From NCBI RefSeq assembly GCF_027579695.1, contig NC_083587.1, positions 40,181,732-40,245,731 on the forward strand: a stretch of 64,000 nt of DNA. Direction: 5' to 3'. This stretch comes from Neoarius graeffei. Lineage: Eukaryota > Chordata > Actinopteri > Siluriformes > Ariidae. Below are positions 1-47,214 of the stretch, piece by piece. The notes under the pieces were generated by a model, which saw only the letters and a program-made list of their open reading frames with translations, was not told the DNA's origin and did no database searches. A program made the translations under genes and the position numbers. How positions within the stretch are numbered: position 1 is the first letter of the stretch; each line of letters opens with the position of its first letter.

Positions 1-262
1 GTGCCAATCATAGCACTGAAACAGCGCTGATTAAAGTTATAAATGACATACGTCTTAATACTGATGCAGGCAAAACATCGTTTTTTTTTCTCCCCCTATT
101 TGAACTTCTACTTCATTTTATTTCTACTATTGTTTAATTCTTATTATATTTTTTCCCATTTATTTTATGTAATTTTATTCTCTATTGTTTACTGTTACTT
201 CTGTAAAGCACATTGAACTGCCACTGTGTATGAAATGTGCTATATAAATAAACTTGCCTTGC
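1..262 (+). repeat. 3' tail of a dispersed repeat
   Basis: The end at 200-262 (GTAAAGCACATTGAACTG, then GCTATATAAATAAACTTGCC) has the form of the common fish retroposon tails ending in a short AATAAA-like motif. The 5' part (1-190) is A/T-rich and unassigned. Confidence 0.4.
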
Positions 263-265
263 CTA

Positions 266-392
266 AGCTATATGTCTTTGGGGGAAACCAGCGCACCCAC
301 ATGCAAACTCCATACAGAAAGACCCCCGTCCACCACTGGCCTCGAACCCAGAATGTTCTTGCTGTGATGACAGTGCTTACCCCACCCCACCC
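266..392 (-). mobile_element. Decayed DANA/Mermaid-type SINE head
   Basis: Read on the minus strand, the order is a degraded tRNA-like head (AAGAACATTCTGGGTTCGAG), then GGAGTTTGCATG and the CCCCCAAAGACATA segment. These align with the better copies at 27921 and 50428. There is no tail and no visible target-site duplication, so it is an old fragment. Confidence 0.55.
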
Positions 393-439
393 CTCTAACT
401 CTACTGAGAATTTTTTGGTTGCGTTCTTTTGGAGTAATG

Positions 440-557
440 TGTGCTGAGTTGCAGTTAACACGTGTCGACACTAGGGGGCAGAAACACTTCAGTTTTCCTT
501 TCTTGCCATCACAATACCACCAAAGAAGAAAAACACCGTGGCCACTAGGTGAAGAAA
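440..557 (+). promoter_or_regulatory. prpf4b: prpf4b promoter/5'UTR with a CTCF-like motif
   Basis: This repeat-free stretch lies directly before the start codon. It has no clear TATA box. ACACTAGGGGGCAGA at about 469-483 matches the CTCF core (ACTAGGGGGCAG), and a weaker CCACTAGGTG sits at 542-551. The transcription start cannot be fixed from sequence. The promoter role is inferred from position. Confidence 0.45.
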
Positions 558-35567
<35,010 letters not shown>

Positions 35568-37048
35568 CCTTTTTTTTTTTTTTTTTTTCCCTGTGTTTCA
35601 CAAGTGACTTTTTTTTTTTTTTTTGGCCTTCCACTGGAAGTGCCATGGCCTGCAAGCTCTTCTCCTGAATATCTACCATCCTATAAAAGTTTAGTTCTGA
35701 TCCCATTTTCTAATTTTCCTGTTTTGTTAATTGAATATAAATGGATGGATGGATGGATGGATGGATGGATGGATGGCTATGTTGGATATGTTAAATGGAT
35801 GGATGGAAGAGCTGAGCTCTTCAGGAAGCAGATAAAAAAAACCAGAGGGTTATTAACCGCAGCACTGGAGTTGGATTGAACCAACAAAGTACAGTATATC
35901 TTAAAATGTTCTGAACCATTGGAGAACTTTTTTTTTCTTTTGTTTTATAAGCATTTGTTGATTTGCTCATTCCATTCTTTGAATGAAGTGGTTTTTATTG
36001 TAAATAATCCATATATAATTACATGTTGTTCAGACGAGACTGAGGGTTTTTTCTGCAATTAAGTTTTGATTTATCCTATTTAAACTGTGGATGTTGTCTG
36101 CGAAAACTTGGTGGGAACACCAATAAGGCCTTGTTTATATTTGACATTTGAATATGCATGCACACGTGCAAGCAGGTTGAAAAATGAAAATGGCATTGTT
36201 CGTATACTTGCTTGCATTCCCTATGTACATCTGGAAGATTAAAAGCAACATCCACTAGATTACATGCCATAGACGAAATATCCTCCTCTGACAGGATTGT
36301 ATGTGGGTTCATACAATATCTAACGATTTCATGTCTGTTCTGGGACACATTTGTCTGTGAGCTGCAGCAAGATAATGTCAAACACAAGGAAGACCACCAT
36401 TAGGTTCTCTTTAAACCTTTCTACTGTTGTCATATATCTTGAATCAGAAACTGATTTTACATTCAAAAGCATTTTCTAATCTAAAACAGCCACATATTGG
36501 TAGGCAAAGCACTGGTAGGTTCGAAAGCTATGAGGTTACTGAAATCTAGTGGGAATTGGTTAGTGTGTAAACAATGTATAATTATGCAGTTGAGCTGTAG
36601 TTTTAGTTCGCAGAAGACTTTGCATTATAGTGTGCTGCGTTGCGACTATTTATGTTCCTGCACCACAAAAAGAAATGATGCGCTGAGTGAACAGAGGATC
36701 AAAATAACCAAATTAAGTACGAAGGATTGCTGCTATTCTAGTCCAAAATTTCATTCTAGTGATACAATTTGTGAAGTGGTTTTGTTGAGCAATCTATATA
36801 GCATTTTTAATAAGGCCAGTAGCTTACAGCATTTCCTTCATGTTGGTTATCACTAGCATCATTCCTGTGGGTAATCTATTAACAACATCAGCAAAATAGT
36901 AAGAGAACTTTCATATGGTCTTGGGTGGAATGTCAAAAGCTCTTTCACACAGTTCAAAACTTTTTGTCTAAAATTCAGAATGTCTTTTATTCAGTACCTC
37001 AAATCCTATGGTACTGCTGAAAAGACTGACAGAGAGCACCAAAAACTT
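35568..37048 (+). other. prpf4b: prpf4b 3'UTR candidate region
   Basis: No coding signal is seen after the stop. T-rich tracts (35573-35624), an ATGG microsatellite (about 35741-35776) and A/T-rich unique sequence follow. I saw no canonical AATAAA here. AATAAA motifs occur at about 39679, 39715 and 39795, so the mRNA end is uncertain and may lie beyond the Tc1 element. Confidence 0.4.
35738..35776 (+). repeat. (ATGG)n microsatellite in the 3'UTR region
   Basis: About nine GGAT units, the same motif as the LINE 3' tail at 45895-45909. It could be a remnant of a LINE tail, but no LINE body is attached. Confidence 0.9.
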
Positions 37049-38453
37049 ATACTAGTGCATCTCAAGCAATTAGAATATCATGAAAAAGTCCATTTAGTTT
37101 ATAATTTAATTTAAAAAGGTAAACTTTTCATATATTCTATATTCATTACATGTAAAGTGAATATTTCAAGCCTTTTTTGTTTTAATTTTGATGATTATGG
37201 CTTATAGCTCATGAAAATCAGAAATCCAGTATCTCAAATTATTAGAAAGGATTTACAATACAGAAATGTCCAACTTCTGAAAAGTATGTTCATTTATACA
37301 CTCAGTACTTGGTTGGGGCTCCTTTGCCACAAATTATTGCATCAGTGTGGCACTGCTGAGGTGTTATTGAAGCCCAGGTTGCTTTGATAGCAGACTTCAG
37401 CTCATCTGTATTTTAGGGTCGGGTGTTTCTCATCTTCCTTTTGACAATAGCCCATAGATTCTCTCTGGGGTTCAGGTCAGGCGAGTTGGCTGGCTAATCA
37501 AGCACAGGAAATCATGGTCAGCAAACTGTTTGGTAGTAGGCACTGTGGGCAGATGCTAAGTCCTGCTGGAAAAGGAAATCATCTCCATAAAGCTTGTCAG
37601 CAGATGGAAGCATGAAGTGCACTAAAATCTCCTGATAGATGGCTGTGTTGACTTTGGACTTGATATAAAACAGTGGACCAACACCAGCAGATGACATGGC
37701 ACCCCAAATCATCACAGCAGAAACTTCACCCTGGACTTCAAACACCTTGGATTCTGTACTTCTCCACTCTTCCTCCAGACTCTAGGACCTTGATTTCCAA
37801 ATTAAATGCAAAATTTACTTTCATCTCAAAAAGAGGACTTTGGATCACTGAGCAACAGTCCAGTTCTTTCTCAATAGCCCAGGTAAGATGCTTCTAACAT
37901 CTCTGGTTTGGGAGTGGCTTGATATTAGGAACGTGACAGTTGTCGCCCCTTTCCTGAAGACATCTGCGTGGTGGCTCTTGATACGCTGACACCAGCCTCA
38001 GTCCACTCCTTGTAAAGCTCTCCCAAGTTCTTGAATCAACTTTTCTTGACAATCCTCTTAAGGCTACAGTCATCCCTGTTGCTTGTGCACCTTTTCCAGC
38101 CAGCCTTTTCAGCAATGATGATCTGTTCCTTACCCTCCTTGTGGAGGGTGTTGATTGTCTTGTGGACAACTGTCAATCAGCAGTCTTCCCCATAATTGTG
38201 GTTGTGTGTCCTGAACCAGACCGATAGATATACGGTATTTATACTGTTTTACTCAAGCTCGAAATGAAATACTCTAATTTTGAGGAGGGGTTTGTGCTGT
38301 AGTCTATAATTATCAAAATTTAGAGAAAAATGCTTGAAACATTTTAGTTTGTGTAATGAGTCTAGAATATATTAAATTTTCACGTTCTTAAATGATTGAT
38401 GGAAAGTATTGAACTTTTTCATGATATTCGAATTGTTTGAGATGTACTGCTTG
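37049..38453 (-). mobile_element. Tc1-like transposon, near full length, inactivated
   Basis: The ends GTGCATCTCAAGCAATTAGA and complement (CAATTGTTTGAGATGTACTG) bound about 1.4 kb. The minus strand encodes broken Tc1 transposase: helix-turn-helix-like basic part near 38169-37894, then VMIWGAMSSAGVGPLFYIKS, LPSADKLYGDDFLFQQDLAS and AH at 37745-37518. The QQD motif is kept; the final DDE residue region is degraded. Stops and frameshifts separate the parts. Confidence 0.85.
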
Positions 38454-39806
38454 CTGATTAGGGTGGAGTGGTGGGGTCAATACAGACTTTTCCTTTTTTG
38501 CACAATATATCACGATATTAAGGTGTGCTAAAAAGGTGGCAACAAAACAAGTGCAACGTTGAAAAACCCTTCAAGAATGATTATACTTTTATTTAACATC
38601 TACAAAACCCGATTAACGCAAAACATGGTGAAAAAATGCATTCGGCACAAAATATTTTTTATCGGAACAAAGTGTATTGTTTCTAATAAATGACATTGAT
38701 ATTAAGTCATATCACCCAGCCCTTTTTTTTAATTCTTATGATGTGCATCTCAGTTTCAGAACAGTATTGTATATAAGATTCTTCCTACACAATACAAGTC
38801 TCTCTCAGGTGCCTTAACTGGCATCTAAAACTTGGCACCCTCATGCTCTTTTTACATCACTCTGTCTGATGCGTTCTGAGAAGCTGTTTGTGAGATGTAT
38901 TTACAAGAACACATTTTCTGAGTGACCACCATTCAAAGAATTCAGTAATTTCAAAGGTCATGGTCTTGAGATAAGTATGAGATACTTATTCCTTATTTAA
39001 GTTTTTGCTGATCTTGGTGTTTTTACACAGCCCTGTATTAAGACTTTCTTTGGTTATTGAAATGTGCACCATCTGCACAATAGCTATTTGTTTTAGCAAA
39101 GAAAGTGTTTGGCTGTTTGCTGGGGCATGGGGGAAACACTGCTGTACTGTTCAATGTTTGTGTGATACCTATGCAGACTATGCATCTTTTAATTTGATCC
39201 ACAGCAGTGGTCTAATCCTTGAAGGCTGATATGGGTCAAATCTCTACACAATATCAATCCTATTACTTGATCTTACTGGTAAGGGTTTCATCATTCCAGT
39301 ATGCACACTGACCAGGCAGAAGTGTAATTATCCCCTGCAATTCTTTTTATATAGCATGTTATTGCTAAACAGACGTATTCTCAGAATTGGATGCATGATT
39401 TTAAAATTTACAATGGTTAAATCTCACATCCTGCAAATCAATCTTGGTTGAGGAGAGAGAAATTATTTAAAAAATGAAGCCTTGTGTTTTGGCAGCTATC
39501 TAATTTCAAAATGTCTTTCAGGCATCAACTGCTGACGCATCCAGCAAGAGGCTTTCAGATACCACTGGCGTTTGTGCTGTAAATATTTCTTGGTTTTGTT
39601 TGCAATGTGTCACTGTTGTACACACATCAAATGATTTTTAGAAAAATGCTGACCGTGGAAGACTGGGCCGTGAACGGAAATAAAATACAGTAACTTGAGT
39701 GTATCATTACATTTATAAATAAAATGATTTTTATATATTTCTAGTTCTATAACATAGTATTGACTTTAATGTAGACATTTAGCCTTCATGTCCCAATAAA
39801 TTAACT
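38454..39806. other. Intergenic/3'UTR sequence with a possible hAT end
   Basis: ATATCACCCAGCCCT (about 38709-38723) has the form of a hAT end, without a partner. AATAAA motifs at about 39679 and 39715 are candidate prpf4b polyadenylation signals. No coding frame recognised. Confidence 0.3.
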
Positions 39807-39814
39807 CAAATATA

Positions 39815-39910
39815 CAAATCCAATTTCCAGAAAAGTTGGGATGTTTTCCAAAATGCAATAAAAACAAAAATCTGTGATTTGTTAATTCACGTGAACCTTT
39901 ATTTAACTGA
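39815..39910. repeat. Mariner/Tc1-type relic fragment
   Basis: TTTCCAGAAAAGTTGGGATG then AAATGCAATAAAAACAAAAA matches the family seen at 57815 and commonly in fish. Ends not preserved. Confidence 0.45.
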
Positions 39911-40039
39911 TAAAAGTACGAAGAAAAGATTTAATAGTTTTACTGACCAACTAAATTGTATTTTGTAAATATAAGCAAAGTTAGAAATTGTTTGTAAAGC
40001 ATTTATACAAATGCATGTCCAGAACCCTTTTCAATGCTT

Positions 40040-40990
40040 ATAGGTCCTCATGATTGCAGATCTGCTTGTGTTTGAGTGCGAGTGGAAATAAGTAATAGGC
40101 TCATGTGGCCAAAAGTAGAAAATGATGTTTCACACAAAGAACCTGATGCACTCATGCATGTTTGTACATGTTGGACAAACATTGCAGTGTATATTATTAA
40201 TTCTGTAAAAACAAAACCATTGAAAAACCACCTGTTCACCTCTCTATGTGAAGAAGTGGGGCAGATTACCAAATGCTACTGCTGCCTATGGAGGTTTGAT
40301 GGTTGTAGTATGGAAAGGTCCCGTCACATATTTATGCACTGAGGGGAACTGAAGATGTTTTAACTGTGGAGAAATCGGAATGTGCAGAGCTCCTGGCAGA
40401 TGCGGGATGATGTACAAAGCTAGTGAACATGGCAGATGTTTTTCCAACACCTCAATGAACTTGATTTGCAAGGAAGAAGCAACAATCTACTTACTTGTAC
40501 CAACAAACTACATGGATTCATATCCAAGCTTGCTCTTTGGTGGAATATGTGGAAAAGGGCACTCTTGAAATATCCCCACTTGTCCATGCAGGCTATTCAT
40601 CCAGGATTTGTGTGTAATAATTTCTCAACATTTGAAAAGCCTTGAGTAGAAGTTTTATTATTATTATTATTATCCTTCAGCTTCTACTGAAGTATTTAGC
40701 TTGTCTGCAATAGTCAACGCAAACACCTTGTCTTTACAGGCACAAGAGCAGCTAAGTGAAATGAGACAGGACTGTGGTTTGAACATGGAATTCAATGAAT
40801 GTCCCTTGGACAGTTTTTAACTGTGGAAAAAAAGTTCCCAGTCATCACAAATAGTCTAATCTCAGTGTTGCCTTCATTTTCCATGACTTACCTGTGTAAG
40901 CTGAGCTTTTCAATTCTGACTTGCATAAGAAGCAAAAATAAAGACTCAGGTCACTTGATAGATTGTCATCAACCCAGCTAGGATAACAAC
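40040..40990 (+). pseudogene. hAT-transposase-derived (ZBED5/SCAND3-like) pseudogene
   Basis: Three successive frames give, in order: YIINSVKTKPLKNHLFTSLC (40187 onward), FFQHLNELDLQGRSNNLLTC then KLALWWNMWKRALL (40439 onward), and MTYLCKLSFSILTCIRSKNK (40882 onward). The last resembles the hAT C-terminal dimerisation region (TYLCE..FS.L..IK.K.R). The order matches the ZBED5/SCAND3-type domesticated hAT proteins. Frameshifts and stops show it is dead. No terminal repeats were found, so a processed copy or old transposon are both possible. Confidence 0.6.
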
Positions 40991-41104
40991 TGTTCATCTA
41001 AACAAGCTCAAGTTTCACAGTGAAGGTATGTATGGCATTGTTGAATACGTTTGACGAGATATTTAGTGGTGTGCTGTGGGGTAATTTCTTTTTAAAGACA
41101 TACA

Positions 41105-41735
41105 ATGACAAAGTCAAGTTTATTTGTATAGTGCTTTTAACAATAAACATTGTCACAAAGCAGCTTTACACAATTTGAACGACTTAAAACATGAGCTAAT
41201 TTTATCCCTAATCTATCCCCAATGAGCAAGCCTGTGGGGATGGTGGCAAGGAAAAACTCCCTCAGACGACATGAGGAAGAAACCTCGAGATGAACCAGAC
41301 TCAAAAGGGAACCCATCCTCATTTGGGCAACAACAGACAGCATGACTATAACATTAACAGTTTTAACAAGAAGTCAGTTTTGTTGATGTTATGAACTCTT
41401 CACTGATGGAAACTTGAGTGCAAAACTGTTCATGACAACTGCAGTCCTAAAGTTAGCAAGTCAACTGTAGTCCTCAGCCATAAAAGCATTACTGTAAGAG
41501 TCCAGAGCGTCCTCCAAGTGTGACTTTCAACTGTCCTCATGGGGCCGTCCTCCACAGGAGCGTTGCGATGAGACTCCAACCAGACACAGGGCACCAGAAT
41601 GGATCAAGCAGGATGATAGTCTGTTGCCTCCAACAACAGAACAATGTAATGTCAGAGGGTGGTCTCATCAAATACTGCCTGGATTACTGCCTTGATGTGA
41701 CTGTGGTTCTATCCACAAGAGGTTAGCCCATCAGA
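41105..41735 (-). repeat. R1 dispersed repeat, minus strand, uninterrupted copy
   Basis: Plus-strand order is AAGTCAAGTTTATTTGTATA (tail), GTCACAAAGCAGCTTTACAC, GAACCAGACTCAAAAGGGAA, GTTCATGACAACTGCAGTCC and CAGAATGGATCAAGCAGGAT. It is the most complete uninterrupted R1 copy in the window and shows what the other copies have lost. Confidence 0.75.
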
Positions 41736-42184
41736 TCTTCCTGACCTCAACTTGTTCCTATCTTCTCCAGGCATTTTGCTGTCTCAATCCCACTGTTCTG
41801 CTGGCCCTAATCCCCTTTCCTCAGACTTTTTCATACCAAGGAGTTGCAAAGGTTCCTAGCATAGCTAGGATCTAATGACTGGTCCCACCGACACTTCATG
41901 GCACAACTTCAACCCATCATCTCCTGCTTGAAAGAATACTGCACTGTGGTACTAACCTCCATTATTAAAGCCAAACAAAACCCAAAATATAAACTCCATT
42001 TTGCTGATCACGGCAAGTGCCCTGATGTGTGATGTTATCCATTTTAAAAGTTGAAATATTGCTAAGAATAAACTTCCCTGGGTGTGGCCATTTGCACTGA
42101 AACCGTATATCCGCTTGTGATGTAGCTTACTCAGTAGTACACCATTTACCTTTGTAACATAGTCATCAAATAAAGGCTTCTACT

Positions 42185-42335
42185 TCTAAAAAATAAACCA
42201 TATGTGCTGCTCGCTGCTCTGTGTGTGTGTGTGTGTGTGTGTTTTCACTGCGTCAGATGAGTTAAATACAGAGAAATTATTTCACTGTGCTGTAATATGT
42301 ATGTGAGAAATAAAGGCTTCTAATTCTAAAAAAAT
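42185..42335 (+). mobile_element. SINE tail fragments
   Basis: GTTTTCACTGCGTCAGATGA then GTTAAATACAGAG and AATAAAGGCTTCTAATTCT matches the tail of the SINE at 51701. A preceding AATAAAGGCTTCTACTTCT (42172) indicates a second, older tail. A GT microsatellite lies at 42220-42242. Confidence 0.6.
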
Positions 42336-42580
42336 CTAATCAGGAATGTTCAATAACAATGTGATTTTTACTGTCAACAAAATCTGCGAATCAACAGACT
42401 TCACTTTTATGAAGTTTAAATCTCTCTCGACTGGATAATGCATGTGCAGTACTGACACAGAACCAAGTAAATAATATTTGTTGTCATAGCAGCATGATTC
42501 TTGCCATCTAAAAAGATAGCGTTTCTCAGTGAATAAAAAAAAGTTATTATTATTATTATTATTATTAATAAATTTTGTAC

Positions 42581-45500
42581 CCCTCTGAAGAATCGCCACC
42601 TTAATGTGATGGAGGGGTTTGGGTGTCCTGGTGATCCTGGGAGCTGTGTTGTCGGGGGCATTAGCCCCTGGTAGGGTCTCCCACGGCAAATTGGTTCCAG
42701 GGGAAGGGCCAGACAAAGAGAGATTCAAGACCCTGATGAAATGGCAAAAAAGGAACTGCAGCACCTCTCCCGGGAGCAGGAAACCGGGGCCTCCTCCTGG
42801 AGCCAGACCCGGGAAGGGAGCTCACCAGCGAGTTTCTGGTGGCTGGGCCTTGACCCATGGGGCCCGGCCAGGCACAGCCCGAAGAAATTACATGGAGCCG
42901 CCGCCATGTGGGCCCACCACCCACAAGGACAGGCACCAGGGTAGGGTGCAATGTGAGCCGGGTGGCAAGCAAAGGTGGGAACCTGGGCATGCTGATCCTC
43001 AGCAGCGCAGACTAGTGATTGGGATGTGGAACGTCACTTCTCTGGTGGGGAAGGAACTGGAGCTGGTGCGGGAGGCAGAGCGGTACCAACTAGATATAGT
43101 TGGGCTCGCCTCCATGCATAGCACCAGTTCTAAAACCAAACTCCTGGAGAAGGGGTGGAATCTCTTCTTTTCCAGTGTTGCGCAGGGTGAGGCGCACCGG
43201 GCAGGTGTGGGGATACTCACAAGCCCCTGGCTGACCGCCACTGTGTTGGCGTTCTCCCTGGAGAACGAGAGGGTCGCCTCTATACGACTGCAAGTTGCGG
43301 AGAGGAAAACTGTGATTGTTGTTTGTGCTTATGCACCAAACAGCAGTGCAGAGTATTCAGCCTTCTTGGAGTCGCTGGGTGGTGTCCTGGAAGGGGTGCC
43401 AACCGGCGACTCCTGGGGGACTTCAATGCTCACATGGGCAATAATGGAGAAACCTGGAGGGGGGTGATTTAGGAGGAACTAATCTAAACCCGATCTAAAC
43501 CCGAGTGGTGTTTTGTTGTTGGACTTCCGTGCTCATCATGGATTGGCCATAACAAACACCATGTTTGAGCATAAGGTGGTTCATAAGTGTACCTGGTACC
43601 AGAACACCTTAGGCCAAAGATTGATGATCGACTTTGTATCATCAGATCTGTGGCCATATGTCTTGGGCACGGGTGAAGAGAGGACCAGAGCTGTCAACTG
43701 ATCACCACCTGGTGGTGAGTTGGATCAGATGGCAGGGGAAGCTGCTGGACAGGCCTGGCAAACCCAAGCATGTAGTGAGGGTGAATTGGGAACATCTTAT
43801 GGAGTCCTCTGTTCATGAGGTCTTCAATTCCCATGTCCAGAAGAGCTTTTCATGCATCCTGGGGGAGGTTGGGGACATGGAATCTGAATGGACCATGTTC
43901 AAAGCCTCCATAGTAGAGGCGGCTGGTAAGAGCTGTGGCCAAAAGGTCATCGGTACCTGTCGTGGCGGTAACCTAAGAACCCACTGGTGGACACCAGCGG
44001 TGAAGGAAGCTTTCAAGCTGAAGAAAGAGGCCTTTCGGGCTTGGTTGGTCCAGGGGTCCCTTGAGGCAGCAGGCAGATACTGGGAGGCCAGAAGGGCTGT
44101 AGCTTTGGCAGTTGCTGAAGCAAAAACCCGGATGTGGGAGAAGTTCGGGAAGGCCATGGAGAAGGACTTTCGGTTGGATTCAAGGAAGTTCTAGCAAACC
44201 ATTCGATGAAACAAGAAAGGGAAGCAGGGCTTGCCTCAGGCTGTGCACAGCCGGGGAGGAGGACTGCTGACCCAAACTGGGGATGCTGTCAGGTGGTGGA
44301 AGGAGCACTTTGAGGAACTCCTGAACCCATCTTCCATGGAGGAGGTGGAGTCTGAAGACTCAGGGGAAGCTTCACCAATATCTCTGACAGAGGTCGCTGA
44401 GGCAGTCAAGAAGCTCCTTGGTGGCAAGGCGCCAGGGGTGGATGAGATTCACCCTGAGATGCTGAAGGCTCTGGACATTGTTGGGCTGTCTTGGCTGACA
44501 TGCCTCTTCAATGTCGCGTGGAGATCGGGCTTAGTGCTTATGGAGTGGCAGACCAGGGTGGTGGGTCCTCTCTTTGAAAAGGGGTGTGTTCCAATTATTG
44601 GGGTATCACACTGCTCAGCCTCCCCAGGAAAGTTTATTCCAGGGTGTTGGAAAGAAGGCTCCAACCGATTGTCGAACCTCAGATTCAGGAGGAACAATGT
44701 GGATTCCGTCCTGGCCGTGGAATGGCGGATCAGCTCTTTACCCTGGCAGGGTAGTTGGGGGGGCGGGTCATGGGAGTATGACCAGCCAGTCTACATGTAT
44801 TTTGTAGATTTGGAAAATGCTTATGACTGTGTCCCCCAGGGGATCTTGTGGGGGGGGGCACTGTGGGAGTATGGGGTATTGGGCCATTGTGATGAGCTAT
44901 CCAGTCCTTGTGCAACCAAAGTGTGAGCTGTGTCCGAATTCTCAGCACAAAGTCAAACATGTTCCTGGTGGGTGTTGGACTTCGCCAAGGCCGCCCCTTG
45001 TTGCCGATCCTGTTTGTGATATTCATGGATGGGATCTCAATGTGCAGCCGGGGTGAGGAGGGTGTCCAGTTTGGGAACCTCAGAATTGCATCTCTGCTCT
45101 TTGCTGATGATGTGGTTCTGTTGACTTCTTCAGAGCGTAACTATCAGCAAGCACTGGGATGGTTTGCAGCCGAGAGTGAAGTGGCTGGGATGATAGTCAG
45201 CACCTCCATGTCTGAAGCTATGGTTCTCTGCCAGAAAATGGTGGAGTGCACCCTCCAGGTTGGGAGTGAGTTGCTGCCCCAAGTGAAGGAGTTCAAATAT
45301 CTCAGGGTCTTGTTCATGGGTGATGGCAAAATGGAGCATGAACTGGACAGGCAGATTGGGGCAGCGTCAGCAGTAATGCGGACGTTGTACCAGTCCGTCG
45401 TGGTGAAAAGGGAGCTGAGCCGGAAGGCAAAGCTTTCGATTTATTAGTCAAGCTACGTTCCAACCCTCATCTATGGTCATGAGCTTTGAGTAGTGACCAA

Positions 45501-45909
45501 AAGGATGAGCTCATGTATACAGGTGGTTGAAATGAGCTTTCTCCGTAGGGTGGCTGGGCTCCCCCTTAAAGATAGGGTGAGGAGCTCAGACATCTGGAGG
45601 GAACTCGGAGTAGAACAACTGCTCCTTCATGTCGAAAAGAGTCAGCTGAAGTGGTTCAGACATCTGATTAGGATGCCTCCTGGGTGCCTTCCTTTGGAGG
45701 TTTTCCGAGCACATCCAACTGGGAGGAAACTTCAGGGTAGACCCAGAACATGCTGGAGAAATTATAGATCTCATCTGGCCTGGGAGCGCCTTGGGATCCC
45801 CAAGCAGGAACTGGAAAGTGTTGCTGGGGAGAGGGATGCCTGGAATACCCTGCTTAGCCTGCTGCCACCGCGACCCGACTTGGGATAAGCGGAAGAAAAT
45901 GGATGGATG
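42581..45909 (+). mobile_element. Full-length non-LTR retrotransposon (APE-RT LINE), inactivated
   Basis: A 3.3-kb insertion with a 9-bp target-site duplication AATTTTGTA (42572-42580, 45910-45918) and an (ATGG) tail. Decayed frames give the endonuclease (GMWNVTSLVGKELELVREAE, 43020 onward), the GGKAPGVDEIHPEML part of the RT, FADDVVLL (45100), and a C-terminal LINE domain (QLKWFRHLIRMPPGCLPLEV) ending LLPPRPDLG. Frameshifts and stops (for example TAG at about 45445) split it into at least six frames. The architecture resembles RTE/L2-like fish LINEs; I do not assign the clade. Confidence 0.93.
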
Positions 45910-45948
45910 AATTTTGTAATTTAATTTTAATTAATTAAAAATAATTTA

Positions 45949-46314
45949 TCCATCCATCCATCCATCATCTGTAGCCACTTATACTGTTCTACAGGGTTGC
46001 AGGCAAGCTGGAGCCTATCCCAGCTGAGTATGGGCGAGAGGCAGGGTACACCCTGGACAAGTCACCAGGTTATCGCAGGGCTGACACAGAGACAAACAAC
46101 CATTCACACCTACGGTCAATTTAGAGCCACCAATTAACCTAACCTGCATGTCTTTGGACTGTGGGGGAAACCGGAGCACCCGGAGGAAACCCACGCAGAC
46201 ACGGGGAGAACATGCAAACTCCAGACAGAAAGGCCTTCGCCGGCCGCTGGGCTCGAACCCAGGACCTTCTTGCTGTGAGGCGACAGTGCTAACCACTACA
46301 CCACCATGCCGCCC
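45949..46314 (-). mobile_element. Mermaid-type SINE, minus strand, 13-bp target-site duplication
   Basis: The complete minus-strand copy from the (ATCC) tail side to GGCGGCATGGTGGTGTAGTG. TAAAAATAATTTA flanks both sides (45936-45948, 46315-46327). It landed 30 bp downstream of the LINE tail. Confidence 0.9.
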
Positions 46315-46528
46315 TAAAAATAATTTAAATAAAAATAATTCATTAATTAAAATTAATTAAATCAATTAAGCCATTATTATTAAATAATAATAATGTATTA
46401 TAAAGACTTTTAGTTTGTATACTAGAAGATATTGTGACTTGTGTCAATGGTTTTGTTGACAGGGAAGTTGCTTTGGGATTCAGGACACTTTCCGCTTTCA
46501 GCGTTATTACCGCTAAGTGTCTAAAAGC

Positions 46529-46534
<6 letters not shown>

Positions 46535-46589
<55 letters not shown>
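46535..46589 (+). repeat. (TA)n microsatellite
   Basis: About 27 TA units immediately left of the foldback element. The right flank also starts TATATATA. Confidence 0.95.
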
Positions 46590-46592
<3 letters not shown>

Positions 46593-47202
46593 TGATTCCA
46601 CGCTTATGGGTACTGAAATGGGGACATGAACTTATTTTTAAAAATTCACCTAAAACCATTTCTTTTTTTTACCATCAGGTCACAAAACATGTAATCTTTA
46701 ATGAATGATATGTTAAAAGATAACTTTAATTTTCTGAGATGTAATAAAAACATATTTATATGCCAAAGTCAGAACGTAACAGAAGTGTTGTGGACATATA
46801 TATTCTCAATTTTAACAATGTAGAATTACTTTTTGAAACATAGGAAGGTGATGTTTTAGCAAATATAATTAATAAACATGTGTAGTAGAATAAACATACA
46901 CATTCTTTCAATAAGATTAACATGGTATATAGCTAGATTGTAATTAATTTGTAACAGACGCGAGATGGACAATCGTAACAGAAGTAATGTAACAGACATC
47001 ATTTTGGAACTCATAGGCTTGACTTTGGCATATAAATATGTTTTTATTACATCTCAGAAAATTAAAGATATCTTTTAACATATCATTCATTAAAGATTAC
47101 ATGTTTTGTGACCTGATGGTAAAAAAAAGAAATGGTTTTAGGTGAATTTTTAAAAATAAGTTCATGTCCCCATTTCAGTACCCATAAGCGTGGAATCACT
47201 CA
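46590..47202. mobile_element. TA-flanked foldback element with about 185-bp arms
   Basis: The left arm starts GAGTGATTCCACGCTTATGG and the right arm ends with the complement. The arms are nearly identical over about 185 bp, around a 240-bp centre. It sits in a TA repeat, so the insertion target was TA and the exact duplication cannot be read. Confidence 0.82.
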
Positions 47203-47214
47203 TATATATATTTT

